Shown: positions 9,615-16,607 of the stretch, piece after piece | Layout of the letters: the number at the start of each line of letters is the position of its first letter | Numbering within the stretch: the stretch's first letter is position 1 | Source: Collimonas sp. OK607 | Lineage (GTDB): Bacteria; Pseudomonadota; Gammaproteobacteria; Burkholderiales; Burkholderiaceae_D | Assembly (NCBI RefSeq): GCF_900111995.1 | Contig: NZ_FOKF01000023.1 | Span: forward strand, 1 to 64,000 | Direction: 5' to 3' | Length of the DNA: 64,000 nucleotides | The notes under the pieces: generated by a model | Databases searched by the model: none | Seen by the model: the letters and a program-made list of their open reading frames with translations, nothing else | What the model was told of the DNA's origin: nothing | Position numbers and translations under genes: made by a program

Positions 9615-9620
9615 TAGAAT
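9615..9620 (+). promoter_or_regulatory. Candidate -10 element of the tRNA-Thr gene
   Basis: TAGAAT lies 38 bases before the mature tRNA 5' end, allowing a short leader for RNase P processing. No good -35 hexamer is at ideal spacing, so the call is tentative. Confidence 0.35.
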
Positions 9621-9657
9621 CTATTCGTGTTCTTGTTTGTTTTTTTGCAAAAGCAAT

Positions 9658-9733
9658 GCCGATGTAGCTCAGTTGGTAGAGCAACGCACTCGTAACGCGT
9701 AGGTCACCAGTTCGATTCCGGTCATCGGCACCA
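9658..9733 (+). tRNA. tRNA-Thr (anticodon CGU)
   Basis: 76 bases with an encoded CCA end. The acceptor stem GCCGATG/CATCGGC is perfect, the D-arm reads GCTC..GAGC and the T-loop is TTCGATT. The anticodon loop CTCGTAA carries CGT, reading the Thr codon ACG. Two A-C mismatches are visible, one at the bottom pair of the anticodon stem (ACGCA/CGCGT) and one in the T-stem (ACCAG/CCGGT). It stands alone between the polyol operon and a convergent small gene. Confidence 0.95.
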
Positions 9734-9745
9734 ATTTAAGATAGC

Positions 9746-9759
9746 CTCCCTAGAGGGAG
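9746..9759. terminator. Short hairpin after tRNA-Thr
   Basis: CTCCC and GGGAG pair around a TAGA loop, 12 bases after the tRNA and before the convergent small membrane protein gene. It lacks a T-run, so it is at best a weak bidirectional terminator. Confidence 0.3.
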
Positions 9760-9771
9760 CTGCGACATTCG

Positions 9772-9960
9772 CTACGTGCGTTTTGGCTCTTCCTCTACCG
9801 CGGCATTGCTTTCATTGTCCGGGACAAAAGGACCTTGCATCCGCATCTTGGCATGCCTTTCCCCGTTTTCGCCGCCGTACGCTTTGATATAGAAGTAGAT
9901 GCCGAGCGCCGGAGCGCCGATCACCACGATGAGAGTAACGATCGAGTGCCAGTCTTCCAT
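9772..9960 (-). CDS. Small single-pass membrane protein, function unknown
   Basis: A 62-residue protein with one hydrophobic segment at about residues 7-25 (SIVTLIVVIGAPALGIYFYI) and a charged C-terminal tail rich in Glu, Asn and Lys. A good ribosome site, GAGGAAGATAAAA, precedes the ATG, which supports a real gene despite its size. It lies downstream of the hydrolase gene on the same strand with a 50-base gap and could share its transcript. No family is recognised. Confidence 0.65.
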   Translation of the reverse strand: MEDWHSIVTLIVVIGAPALGIYFYIKAYGGENGERHAKMRMQGPFVPDNESNAAVEEEPKRT

Positions 9961-10010
9961 TTTTATCTTCCTCGTTCAAGGCTTGCCAACTACAGTCAGA
10001 TCCCTCGATA

Positions 10011-10832
10011 TCAGTCGACTTTCTCCAGGCCACGAGGGAAATAGTACTCTTCCTGGCTGCCATATGCATTAGCAGGGCTCACAAGCCAATCCCGCACCTG
10101 TTCCGCCACCCAATGCCCCGCATCCAGTGTGAGGTCATGACCGGCGGTGGCGTTGGTCGCCAGGGATGCCTGCCATTGATGCGCCAGTTGCTGTGAGCAG
10201 CGTGGATCAATCAGCCGGTCTGCACCGCCGGCGAGAATCAACAGCGGCGGCTTCGGCGCCTGCGCGGGCGCGCGATAACGGATTGCCGCGCATAACTGCC
10301 GCAGGGCGTTCTGATATGTGACGGGATGGCCGTGTTGATAACTGATCCAGTCAGCCAGCACATCGGCTTGTTGCGCGTGCTGATTGCTGGTCAAGCGTAA
10401 CAGGAGGCTTTCTTGTCGCTCCACATTGCGGTTAACCAGACTTGATAAGCCAAGAGCCAGCAGTGCCGGATAATTGCGTGGCCTCAGGCGCCGATAGAAT
10501 GGATTGAGAGGGCGTAAGCTGGTATTGAGCAGAACACAGCCAGCTATTTCATCTGGATAACGCATAGCCCAATCGGTCGCGACCATTCCCCCCAAGGATA
10601 AGGCAAATAAATTATGGGGAGGTGCGATGTTCCTGCTTAAGAGCTGTCTCCGGCACGAGTCGGTCATCTCCTCTACTCGCATAGGGCTTCTGAGCGTATG
10701 CAGGCTGCCATTACCGGGTAAATCGAGAAGTGTGATGTCGGCCTCCGGCACCATCGAACGGAACAGGTCTGGAAATTCTCCCCAGTGCCGCGTCTCCCGC
10801 ATCAGCCCCCGCAGAAACACCCATTTACTCAT
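10011..10832 (-). CDS. Alpha/beta-hydrolase fold protein
   Basis: A 273-residue alpha/beta hydrolase. The nucleophile elbow is ALSLGG with Ser79, in a variant where Ala replaces the first Gly. Asp in LAGGADRLIDP and His in TLDAGHWVAEQV are likely the rest of the triad. No signal peptide is seen, so it is probably cytoplasmic. The start at 10832 overlaps the end of the upstream M14 peptidase gene by eight bases. AGGAACAC precedes it, indicating translational coupling. Esterase, lipase or amidase activity is possible; the substrate is unknown. Confidence 0.85.
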   Translation of the reverse strand: MSKWVFLRGLMRETRHWGEFPDLFRSMVPEADITLLDLPGNGSLHTLRSPMRVEEMTDSCRRQLLSRNIAPPHNLFALSLGGMVATDWAMRYPDEIAGCVLLNTSLRPLNPFYRRLRPRNYPALLALGLSSLVNRNVERQESLLLRLTSNQHAQQADVLADWISYQHGHPVTYQNALRQLCAAIRYRAPAQAPKPPLLILAGGADRLIDPRCSQQLAHQWQASLATNATAGHDLTLDAGHWVAEQVRDWLVSPANAYGSQEEYYFPRGLEKVD

Positions 10833-11829
10833 GATGCATCCCGTGTTCCTGTTGCGCTTGCTGCCCGAGACTGCCTGGCATCCAGTACTGATGAGCACCG
10901 GCGGCCCGGGTAAGGAAATCGAGCCACACCAGGTGACTACGCAGCACGCGATGCAAACGCCCGGGTGATTTGGGATTAAACATGCCCAAACGGGAAAATA
11001 ACTGGCGCGGATTTTCTTTTACCCAACGCCAGGATCCCATCTCCAGCGTTAGCGGGAGAAACACACGGTCACTGCTGGCCGGCACCTGCAGGTAAAGGTA
11101 GTCCCACAAATCGCCATGGGTCAGATACTGGCAGTTTTGCGCCTCGAACAAATAATTGTGTTCACGATAGGTTTGATTAAACAGATCCTTGAGAGCCAGA
11201 ACTTGCGGCAAGTGCCGGATTGGCGTCCTGCTGTGCGCGTAAGGAAACCAGATCCGGTCCTTCAATCCGAAGCCCGAGTGGCAATCCAGCGCGATACTGA
11301 ATTCACGACTCAGCAGCTCTTGCTGCACAACGCCGCACAGTGCCTGGGCTTCGGCTTCCATCGGCGCGTCGCTTACCCCTCGGTACCAAGGCAAACGAGA
11401 GCTGATACGTTGCCCGCCGAGCAGGAAAAGGACTTTTTCGCTGGCATTTATGGGCGCATTGCGCATCAGGTCCACGCCTCTCGGATTGCAGCGGGTACTG
11501 TCCCACATCCCTGCAGGATTTACCAAAGGCATGAAAATCAAGCGTACCGACGCCAGCTGGTGATGCAATGCCGCATCCCATTTCAGGCGCGCCAGCAAGC
11601 TGCGCAAAAAGGCCAGGAGAACTCGGGTGCCGATGCGCTCAAGACCATGAACGCCGCCGAAGAAACCGACCGCCGGCGCCGCTGGATCTTTGCTGCCGAT
11701 AGACAGGACATAAACCGGGAAATGATGGCCCTTCAATTCGATTTCACACACGGACCGGCCTTCCAGGTAAGGGTGCCCCTCCTGAATGATGCGTTCCAGT
11801 TCAGTCAATTCCGGTAAATTGAAGTCCAT
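10825..11829 (-). CDS. M14-family zinc carboxypeptidase-like protein
   Basis: A 334-residue protein with metallocarboxypeptidase features. The zinc motif HxxE is GVHGLERIG (His61, Glu64), a third ligand is likely in DCHSGFG, and the catalytic Glu in LTLEMGSW is near the C-terminus. Without a signal peptide it is probably cytoplasmic and may act on peptides, amidated amino acids or muropeptide-like substrates. GGAGG stands twelve bases before the ATG at 11829, favouring this start over an upstream codon at 11883. The gene overlaps the alpha/beta hydrolase, so the two may act on the same substrate class. Confidence 0.85.
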   Translation of the reverse strand: MDFNLPELTELERIIQEGHPYLEGRSVCEIELKGHHFPVYVLSIGSKDPAAPAVGFFGGVHGLERIGTRVLLAFLRSLLARLKWDAALHHQLASVRLIFMPLVNPAGMWDSTRCNPRGVDLMRNAPINASEKVLFLLGGQRISSRLPWYRGVSDAPMEAEAQALCGVVQQELLSREFSIALDCHSGFGLKDRIWFPYAHSRTPIRHLPQVLALKDLFNQTYREHNYLFEAQNCQYLTHGDLWDYLYLQVPASSDRVFLPLTLEMGSWRWVKENPRQLFSRLGMFNPKSPGRLHRVLRSHLVWLDFLTRAAGAHQYWMPGSLGQQAQQEHGMHHE

Positions 11830-12011
11830 TTCCGCGCCTCCGCTGCCCCGCTTACAGGATGAATCGAAATCGGATCGGGGCAAGGAAACTTTTGCTCCTT
11901 GTTTGAGGCATTGTCAAGGGGATATCTAAAAACTGTGCCCTCATCGTGGCCAGTCTGGCGCAATCAATTTACCTGCTAAAATTTCCACCTTGTCAGAACA
12001 GCAGGTTTTCC

Positions 12012-12887
12012 ATGTCCACTTACGCCTTCCGTATCCTCAACGTCTTTGCCGAATCCACTTTCGGCGGCAATCAGCTATGCGTGTTTGAAGACGCGCGTGG
12101 CATGGATGACGCCACCATGCAAGCCCTGGCGCTGCAGTTCAATCTGTCGGAAACCACATTCATCCTGCCCTCCGAGCGTGCCAACGCCCGTGTGCGCATC
12201 TTTACTCCTGGTTATGAAATGCGGTTTGCCGGCCACCCTACGTTGGGCACGGCGCATGTGGTGCGTGACCTTGCCAATACCGGCGACGCACTCTCGTTGA
12301 ACGCACTTTCGTTAGAGTTTACGGCTGGGGTCGTTCCGGTATTAGCCGAAGGCGACGTCTGGACTTTCACTGCACCTCAGCCTGGCGGGCTAAAGACGGC
12401 CGCGGCAAATATGACGCGGGCCGGGATGGCTGCATTACTCAGCTTGAAGGAAGACAATTTGCTGGCCGCGCCTTTGTGGGTCGACACCGGCACCGATCAG
12501 TTGCTGGTCGCGCTGCGCAGCACAGACGCGGTGCGCCGCGCCCGTCCAGATAGCGCGCAGATCGATGTTTGGCCTGAAAGCAGCCTGGAACGCAAGACTG
12601 TGTATGTGTTTGCTTTCGATCCGGAGCGCCCCGGCCGGGTCCTGTCCCGCTACTTCTTTGCCAAGCAAGGCGGCGGTGTAGTTGAAGATCCCGGCACCGG
12701 ATCGGCTTGCGCCAATCTTGGCGGCTGGCTGATCGCCAATGGCCATGCGCTGCCTGCCGAATATAACGTCGAACAAGGCGAGGCGGTGCAACGCCCTTGC
12801 CTGTTGCGACTCAAAGTGACGGCTGACTCCGCGATCCAGGTGGGCGGCAAGGTCATCGAAATCGGCCGCGGCAAGATCAGTCTGTAG
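12012..12887 (+). CDS. PhzF-family isomerase/epimerase-like protein
   Basis: A 291-residue PhzF-fold protein. The likely catalytic Glu47 lies in NLSETTF, and the family motifs GHPTLGTAHV (about residues 75-84) and DPGTGSACANLGGW are present. The fold is a pseudo-symmetric double barrel related to diaminopimelate epimerase. The phenazine role applies only to true PhzF; no other phenazine genes are here, so this is a general family member of unknown substrate. The ATG at 12012 starts the conserved N-terminus. It ends 15 bases from the convergent flavin oxidoreductase gene. Confidence 0.9.
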   Translation: MSTYAFRILNVFAESTFGGNQLCVFEDARGMDDATMQALALQFNLSETTFILPSERANARVRIFTPGYEMRFAGHPTLGTAHVVRDLANTGDALSLNALSLEFTAGVVPVLAEGDVWTFTAPQPGGLKTAAANMTRAGMAALLSLKEDNLLAAPLWVDTGTDQLLVALRSTDAVRRARPDSAQIDVWPESSLERKTVYVFAFDPERPGRVLSRYFFAKQGGGVVEDPGTGSACANLGGWLIANGHALPAEYNVEQGEAVQRPCLLRLKVTADSAIQVGGKVIEIGRGKISL

Positions 12888-12902
12888 CCCTAACCTGAAC
12901 GA

Positions 12903-14138
12903 TCAGGCACGCGCCTGCGACCAGCGCCGATAACGCCGCGTCAGGCGCCAGGTGCGCGTCTGGTCGATGATCAAGGTCAGCAGTGCTGAATGATTGCGGG
13001 TTGCTACACGGCTGGCGCCAAGCAAGCGCAAGCGGCGTTTGACCAGGGCCATGCGCGCCACTGCTGCCATGACCTGATCTTTCCACTCGACTTGTTGACT
13101 ACGGGCAGTCTGGTCGCCGCCGGCCAGCCATTGTGCTGGCAAGTCAGGCACTATCGCCAGCGCCGTAGCCATGCCTGCCACCGCCACCCCGCTGGCCAGC
13201 ACCTGCTCGGCCACTGCTTTGCGGCTGATGCCTCCGGTGGTCATTACTGGCATATGTGCAACGGCGGCCAGCTCCTTGGCAAACTCCAGGAAATACGCTT
13301 CGCGCGCCAGGGTACGGCCATCTGCGGTGCGCCCTTGCATCGCGGGACTTTCGTAGCTGCCGCCGGACAGCTCGACCAGATCCACTTGCAATTCGTTCAG
13401 CCACAGGATGACTTGCCTAGCGTCGGCCTCACTAAAACCGCCGCGCTGAAAATCGGCGGAGTTGAGTTTCACCGCAACGCAAAATCCTGCCGAGACCGTG
13501 TCCCGCACAGCGCGTACCACTTCCAACAGCAAGCGCGCCCGGTTTGGCAAACTGCCGCCCCAGTCGTCCTGGCGTTGATTGCTCAAAGGCGACAGGAATT
13601 GTGAAATCAGGTAACCGTGTGCGGCGTGGATTTCTACTCCGGTAAATCCTGCCCGCTCGGCAGCAGCGGCGCTGGCGGCGAAGCGCGCGATGATTTCCTG
13701 GATTTCAGCATCATTCATGGCTTTGGGCTGTACGAAGAGCTTGCTATGTTTACCCATGTCCAACGCCAGCGCTGACGGCGCCCAAGCGGTGCCGCCCATG
13801 GCGGCCATCACCTGGCGGCCAGGATGATTGAGCTGCATCCACACCTGTGCACCCTTGTGCTTTGCCGCCTCGGCCCATTGCGTAAAGGGCGCCAATGGCG
13901 TCTCGGCTTCCAGCACGATGCCGCCCGGGCCGGTCAGCGCCCGTCCGTCGATCATGACATTGCCGGTAATGATCAAACCCGCGCCACCGTCGGCCCAGGC
14001 GCGGTAAAGTCGACGAATGGCGGGGCCTGGCAACTGGCCGCTATCGGCCATGTTTTCCTCCATCGCGGCTTTGGCGAGGCGGTTGGGCAAGACGCTGCCG
14101 TTCGGCAGTTGCAAAGATGAAAACATGGTTGAAGTCAT
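12903..14138 (-). CDS. NADH:flavin oxidoreductase / Old Yellow Enzyme family
   Basis: A 411-residue FMN-dependent TIM-barrel oxidoreductase. Motifs include QLNHPGRQ (substrate/FMN region), EIHAAHGYL with the paired His residues that bind the substrate carbonyl or nitro group, and MTTGGISRK for FMN phosphate binding. Such enzymes reduce enones, quinones or nitro compounds with NAD(P)H. The gene is divergent from a MerR-type regulator and has the long-spacer promoter used by MerR proteins (14172-14202), suggesting induction by an electrophile or oxidant. The inducer is unknown. Confidence 0.92.
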   Translation of the reverse strand: MTSTMFSSLQLPNGSVLPNRLAKAAMEENMADSGQLPGPAIRRLYRAWADGGAGLIITGNVMIDGRALTGPGGIVLEAETPLAPFTQWAEAAKHKGAQVWMQLNHPGRQVMAAMGGTAWAPSALALDMGKHSKLFVQPKAMNDAEIQEIIARFAASAAAAERAGFTGVEIHAAHGYLISQFLSPLSNQRQDDWGGSLPNRARLLLEVVRAVRDTVSAGFCVAVKLNSADFQRGGFSEADARQVILWLNELQVDLVELSGGSYESPAMQGRTADGRTLAREAYFLEFAKELAAVAHMPVMTTGGISRKAVAEQVLASGVAVAGMATALAIVPDLPAQWLAGGDQTARSQQVEWKDQVMAAVARMALVKRRLRLLGASRVATRNHSALLTLIIDQTRTWRLTRRYRRWSQARA

Positions 14139-14171
14139 GGCGGGTCCGCTTGCAAAGGGTGGAAATACTGT

Positions 14172-14202
14172 ATCCTAAGCTTGAAGTCAACTTGAAGGTC
14201 AA
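14172..14202 (-). promoter_or_regulatory. MerR-type promoter/operator of the flavin oxidoreductase gene
   Basis: Read on the minus strand: -35 TTGACC, a 19-base spacer and -10 TAGGAT. The spacer holds the repeat pair CTTCAAG/GACTTCAAG. An overlong 19-base spacer with the operator inside it is the hallmark of MerR-activated promoters, where the regulator untwists DNA to align the hexamers. The adjacent MerR gene starts five bases beyond the site. Confidence 0.65.
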
Positions 14203-14207
14203 GCACT

Positions 14208-14618
14208 ATGAAGATTGGTGAACTGGCGGACAAAACCGGCATGGCTTCCTCAGCCATCCGCTATTACGAGCAAAGCGGCTTGCTGCCTAAAGCTGAACGC
14301 GGCGCCAACGGCTATCGCGATTACTCCGAGGCGGCCGTGGAACGCCTGCGCCGGATCCAGATGGCGCAAAGCCTGGGGTTTTCGCTGGATGCTATCCGCA
14401 GCGTATTTGCCAGCCACGAGGAATTATCGAAAGACGATCTGCTGCGCAAGCTGGATGGGCGGCTGCAAGAGATAGAACAGCTCATGGATACGCTGCGCGA
14501 ACAGCAACAACATTTGCGCGCCCTGCGCACCACGCTGCGCGAAACCTGGGCTGAAGGAGAATGTCTGAACACCGCGTCCTTGATCAATGGCAAGCTTGCG
14601 GTGAAAGAAAAGCACTAA
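14208..14618 (+). CDS. MerR-family transcriptional regulator
   Basis: A 136-residue MerR protein. The N-terminal winged helix begins MKIGELADKTGMASSAIRYY and is followed by the second helix pair (GYRDYSEAAVERLRRI). A long coiled-coil dimerisation helix spans about residues 80-115. The C-terminus has only one Cys, in ECLNTASL, so it does not show the paired-Cys metal site of ZntR/CueR or the four-Cys cluster of SoxR. It very likely controls the divergent Old Yellow Enzyme gene through the shared intergenic operator. Confidence 0.92.
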   Translation: MKIGELADKTGMASSAIRYYEQSGLLPKAERGANGYRDYSEAAVERLRRIQMAQSLGFSLDAIRSVFASHEELSKDDLLRKLDGRLQEIEQLMDTLREQQQHLRALRTTLRETWAEGECLNTASLINGKLAVKEKH

Positions 14619-14643
14619 GAGCTTGAGCGATTAGCGCGACGTA

Positions 14644-14709
14644 GTGATCTGGGGTCGGAGTCAACTTTCGCAGGCTTTATCGCGAAACTTGACTCCGACC
14701 CCAGATCAC
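14644..14709. repeat. REP-like palindrome, copy 2
   Basis: A long palindrome with arms GTGATCTGGGGTCGGAGTCA and its complement, closing on a CAGGCTTTATCG-type centre. Its inner part equals the reverse complement of the 101-150 copy. It lies after the MerR stop and may also act as a transcript end. Confidence 0.8.
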
Positions 14710-14711
14710 GG

Positions 14712-14779
14712 CCACGGAGTAAGGCAGTTCACTTATCCCCGGTTTGTTTGTTTCTGTTTTTACCACCTCTACTCCGTGG
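14712..14779. repeat. Linker hairpin between two REP-like palindromes
   Basis: CCACGGAGTA (14712-14721) and TACTCCGTGG (14770-14779) are perfect inverted repeats around a T-rich 48-base loop. The loop lies between REP copies 2 and 3. Together the three form a composite, BIME-like unit. No coding sequence is seen in 14619-14888. Confidence 0.6.
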
Positions 14780-14782
14780 TCC

Positions 14783-14850
14783 ACTAAGCGGGGTCAGAGT
14801 GAAGTTTCGGCGGTGAAACATGCCGAAAGTTCACTCTGACCCCGCTTAGT
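14783..14850. repeat. REP-like palindrome, copy 3 (variant subfamily)
   Basis: Arms ACTAAGCGGGGTCAGAGTGA and complement, with a near-perfect stem of about 29 bases and a GTGAAACAT-type loop. It shares GGGGTCAGAGT with copy 1 but differs inside the arms, so it is a variant of the same family. Confidence 0.75.
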
Positions 14851-14888
14851 TCTGGCTTCCCGTTGCATTCGGATTCCAGTGGCTGCTG

Positions 14889-15263
14889 CTATTCGTCCTC
14901 ATATTCCGAGTACTTGCGCGCATCGCCACGTACTTTATCTGCAGGATATTTAAGCCGGTTCAGGACCATTTTTTCTGATACGGCGGCGCTGAGATCGACA
15001 TCGAGTTTGTCGGCCAGGCGAATCAGGTAGACCAGCACATCAGCCATTTCATGCCGGACCTGCTGCAACTTGGCTGGATTGAGCTCATCGCCGTTGCCGG
15101 TTGGCAGCCATTGAAAATGTTCAAGAAGCTCGGCCGCTTCGACGCACAGTGCTGAGGACAGGTTTTTAGGGGTATGAAATTGATCCCAATCGCGTTCGGC
15201 GACGAATTGGCGAATTTCTTCGCGTAAACGGGAGAATTCACCTTTTTCAGATTGATCGGCCAT
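14889..15263 (-). CDS. MazG-like nucleotide pyrophosphohydrolase
   Basis: A 124-residue all-alpha NTP pyrophosphohydrolase. The metal-binding helices are visible as EAAELLEHFQW and HEMADVLVYLIRLAD, which supply the ExxE and ExxD acidic pairs. This size and the RDWDQFHTPKNL N-terminus match the RS21-C6/dCTPase-like branch, which cleaves (d)NTPs to monophosphate and pyrophosphate for pool clean-up. GGAG precedes the start at good spacing. It is 28 bases after the DUF971 gene and could be the last gene of that transcript, though its function is probably unrelated. Confidence 0.9.
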   Translation of the reverse strand: MADQSEKGEFSRLREEIRQFVAERDWDQFHTPKNLSSALCVEAAELLEHFQWLPTGNGDELNPAKLQQVRHEMADVLVYLIRLADKLDVDLSAAVSEKMVLNRLKYPADKVRGDARKYSEYEDE

Positions 15264-15291
15264 GACAACGCTCCGTTTTAAGTTTTCACCA

Positions 15292-15606
15292 TCATATAGG
15301 CAGTCGGTGCTCTATATCCATATCACCGATCTGTTCCAGATAGCTCCACGGATAAATCCCACGGTTGTGGCCATCTTCAAAAAATAACCTTATCCCGTAA
15401 CTGCCGACAGCTTCAACCGCCTGTACCTTGAATGCCGGCTCAGCGTCCACCGGCGGCAAATCCTGTTGACGATCGCTACTGCAATCCCCGCACCTGCATG
15501 CCATGCGCAGTTTCCTACCCTTGATCTGCAGGCAGCTGCCATCAAGCCAGATAATCTCAAGCAGATTGCTGTTGCGCAGATAACTTAGCGTGTCGACCTG
15601 TTTCAT
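15292..15606 (-). CDS. DUF971 / gamma-butyrobetaine-hydroxylase-like N-terminal domain protein
   Basis: A 104-residue single-domain protein. The N-terminal strand pattern (LLEIIWLDGSCLQI) and the Cys cluster CRCGDC (about residues 37-42) match DUF971, the zinc-binding domain found at the N-terminus of gamma-butyrobetaine hydroxylases and beside Mrp/ApbC-type iron-sulfur proteins. The C-terminal half contains GIYPWSYL. Its start shares one base with the stop of the HEAT-repeat gene (TAATG), so it is translationally coupled to the ABC/AprAB-like operon. Role unknown; an iron-sulfur or zinc-related accessory function is a guess from context. Confidence 0.85.
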   Translation of the reverse strand: MKQVDTLSYLRNSNLLEIIWLDGSCLQIKGRKLRMACRCGDCSSDRQQDLPPVDAEPAFKVQAVEAVGSYGIRLFFEDGHNRGIYPWSYLEQIGDMDIEHRLPI

Positions 15607-16607
15607 TAAATTGACGTAGTGTTAATCTGCTGTATTGCCAGGCGTACGGATTTTCTGACTTCCGGATCCGGATCGGCTTGATGTTTTTCCAATTCGTCCA
15701 GCGCCAAGCCGGAGCCGATTTCCCCCAGCGCCAGCGCTGCTTCCTTGCGCAAGTTGCTGATCTGGTGCGACAGCAGCGTTAGCAACGCAGCTACCGCTGA
15801 TGGATTACGTAATCGTCCAAGGCTACGTGCGGCACGCAGGCGAACTTGCCAGTAGGAGTCCTGCAGGCTGTCGATCAGCGGGTCGATCGCCGCCGCCAGA
15901 CGCAGCTTGCCTATCGTGGTTGCGGCTTCTTCGCGAACTTGCCATGCCTCGTCGTGCAATCCCTTCAATAACGCAGGCAAACCATTTTCATCGCTGGCGT
16001 AACCCAGTGCTCCCACTGCCGCTCGACGCACCTCGGCATCGCTGTCGCTGTATAACAAAGTCTGCAACGACGACAATGCCTGCGGATGTTTCAAATAACC
16101 GAGCACGGCTACCGCTTCACGCCGGACCATCGCGTCCTGATCCGACAGTGCGGCAATTGCAGGTTGATAGCTAGCCATCACTCGTAAAGGTTTGAGCGCA
16201 CGCAGCGCGGATGCCCGCACCTGCGGCAACGGGTGCGAAACAGCAGGCAGAAGATATTTCGCGGACGAAGTCAGTTTCAAGTCGCTCAGGCTATCCGATG
16301 CGGTATTGTGGACTTGGGCATCTTCGTCGCCAAGCAGGTTCACCAAGGCGGCCACGCCCTGCTCGCATTCAAAGGCCTGCAGCGCAGCCGCAGCTTCACG
16401 ACGCACCGGCGGCGATGCATCGTTCAGGGCGCTGACAAACAAGTAGACATGCTCGTCGCCGGCAAGATCGGTCAGATCGAGGATGGCGATGCGCCGGATT
16501 TCACTGTCCGGCGATTGCAGCCTTGCACTGATGACTTGCAGCTCAGGTGTTGCGTCGGCGGGATGGCTCAAAAGTAGTTCCTTCATGAATATGTGGCCGT
16601 GGTTCAT
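15606..16607 (-). CDS. HEAT-repeat (PBS-lyase-like) protein
   Basis: A 333-residue protein made almost wholly of about nine HEAT-like repeats with a period near 31 residues. Successive copies include VRREAVAVLGYL, VRRAAVGALGYA, VREEAATTIGKL, VRLRAARSLGRL and LRKEAALALGEI. Such solenoids mediate protein-protein contact or, in PBS lyases, bilin attachment. There is no signal peptide. The start at 16607 overlaps the ATPase stop (ATGA), and its stop overlaps the DUF971 start, so it is a coupled operon member. An internal Met at 16586 is possible. It may be a scaffold or assembly factor for the AprAB-like enzyme; this is inference. Confidence 0.85.
   Translation of the reverse strand: MNHGHIFMKELLLSHPADATPELQVISARLQSPDSEIRRIAILDLTDLAGDEHVYLFVSALNDASPPVRREAAAALQAFECEQGVAALVNLLGDEDAQVHNTASDSLSDLKLTSSAKYLLPAVSHPLPQVRASALRALKPLRVMASYQPAIAALSDQDAMVRREAVAVLGYLKHPQALSSLQTLLYSDSDAEVRRAAVGALGYASDENGLPALLKGLHDEAWQVREEAATTIGKLRLAAAIDPLIDSLQDSYWQVRLRAARSLGRLRNPSAVAALLTLLSHQISNLRKEAALALGEIGSGLALDELEKHQADPDPEVRKSVRLAIQQINTTSI

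Noticed and set aside
15292-15606. Gamma-butyrobetaine hydroxylase
   Set aside because: Only the DUF971 domain is present; the catalytic oxygenase domain is absent.
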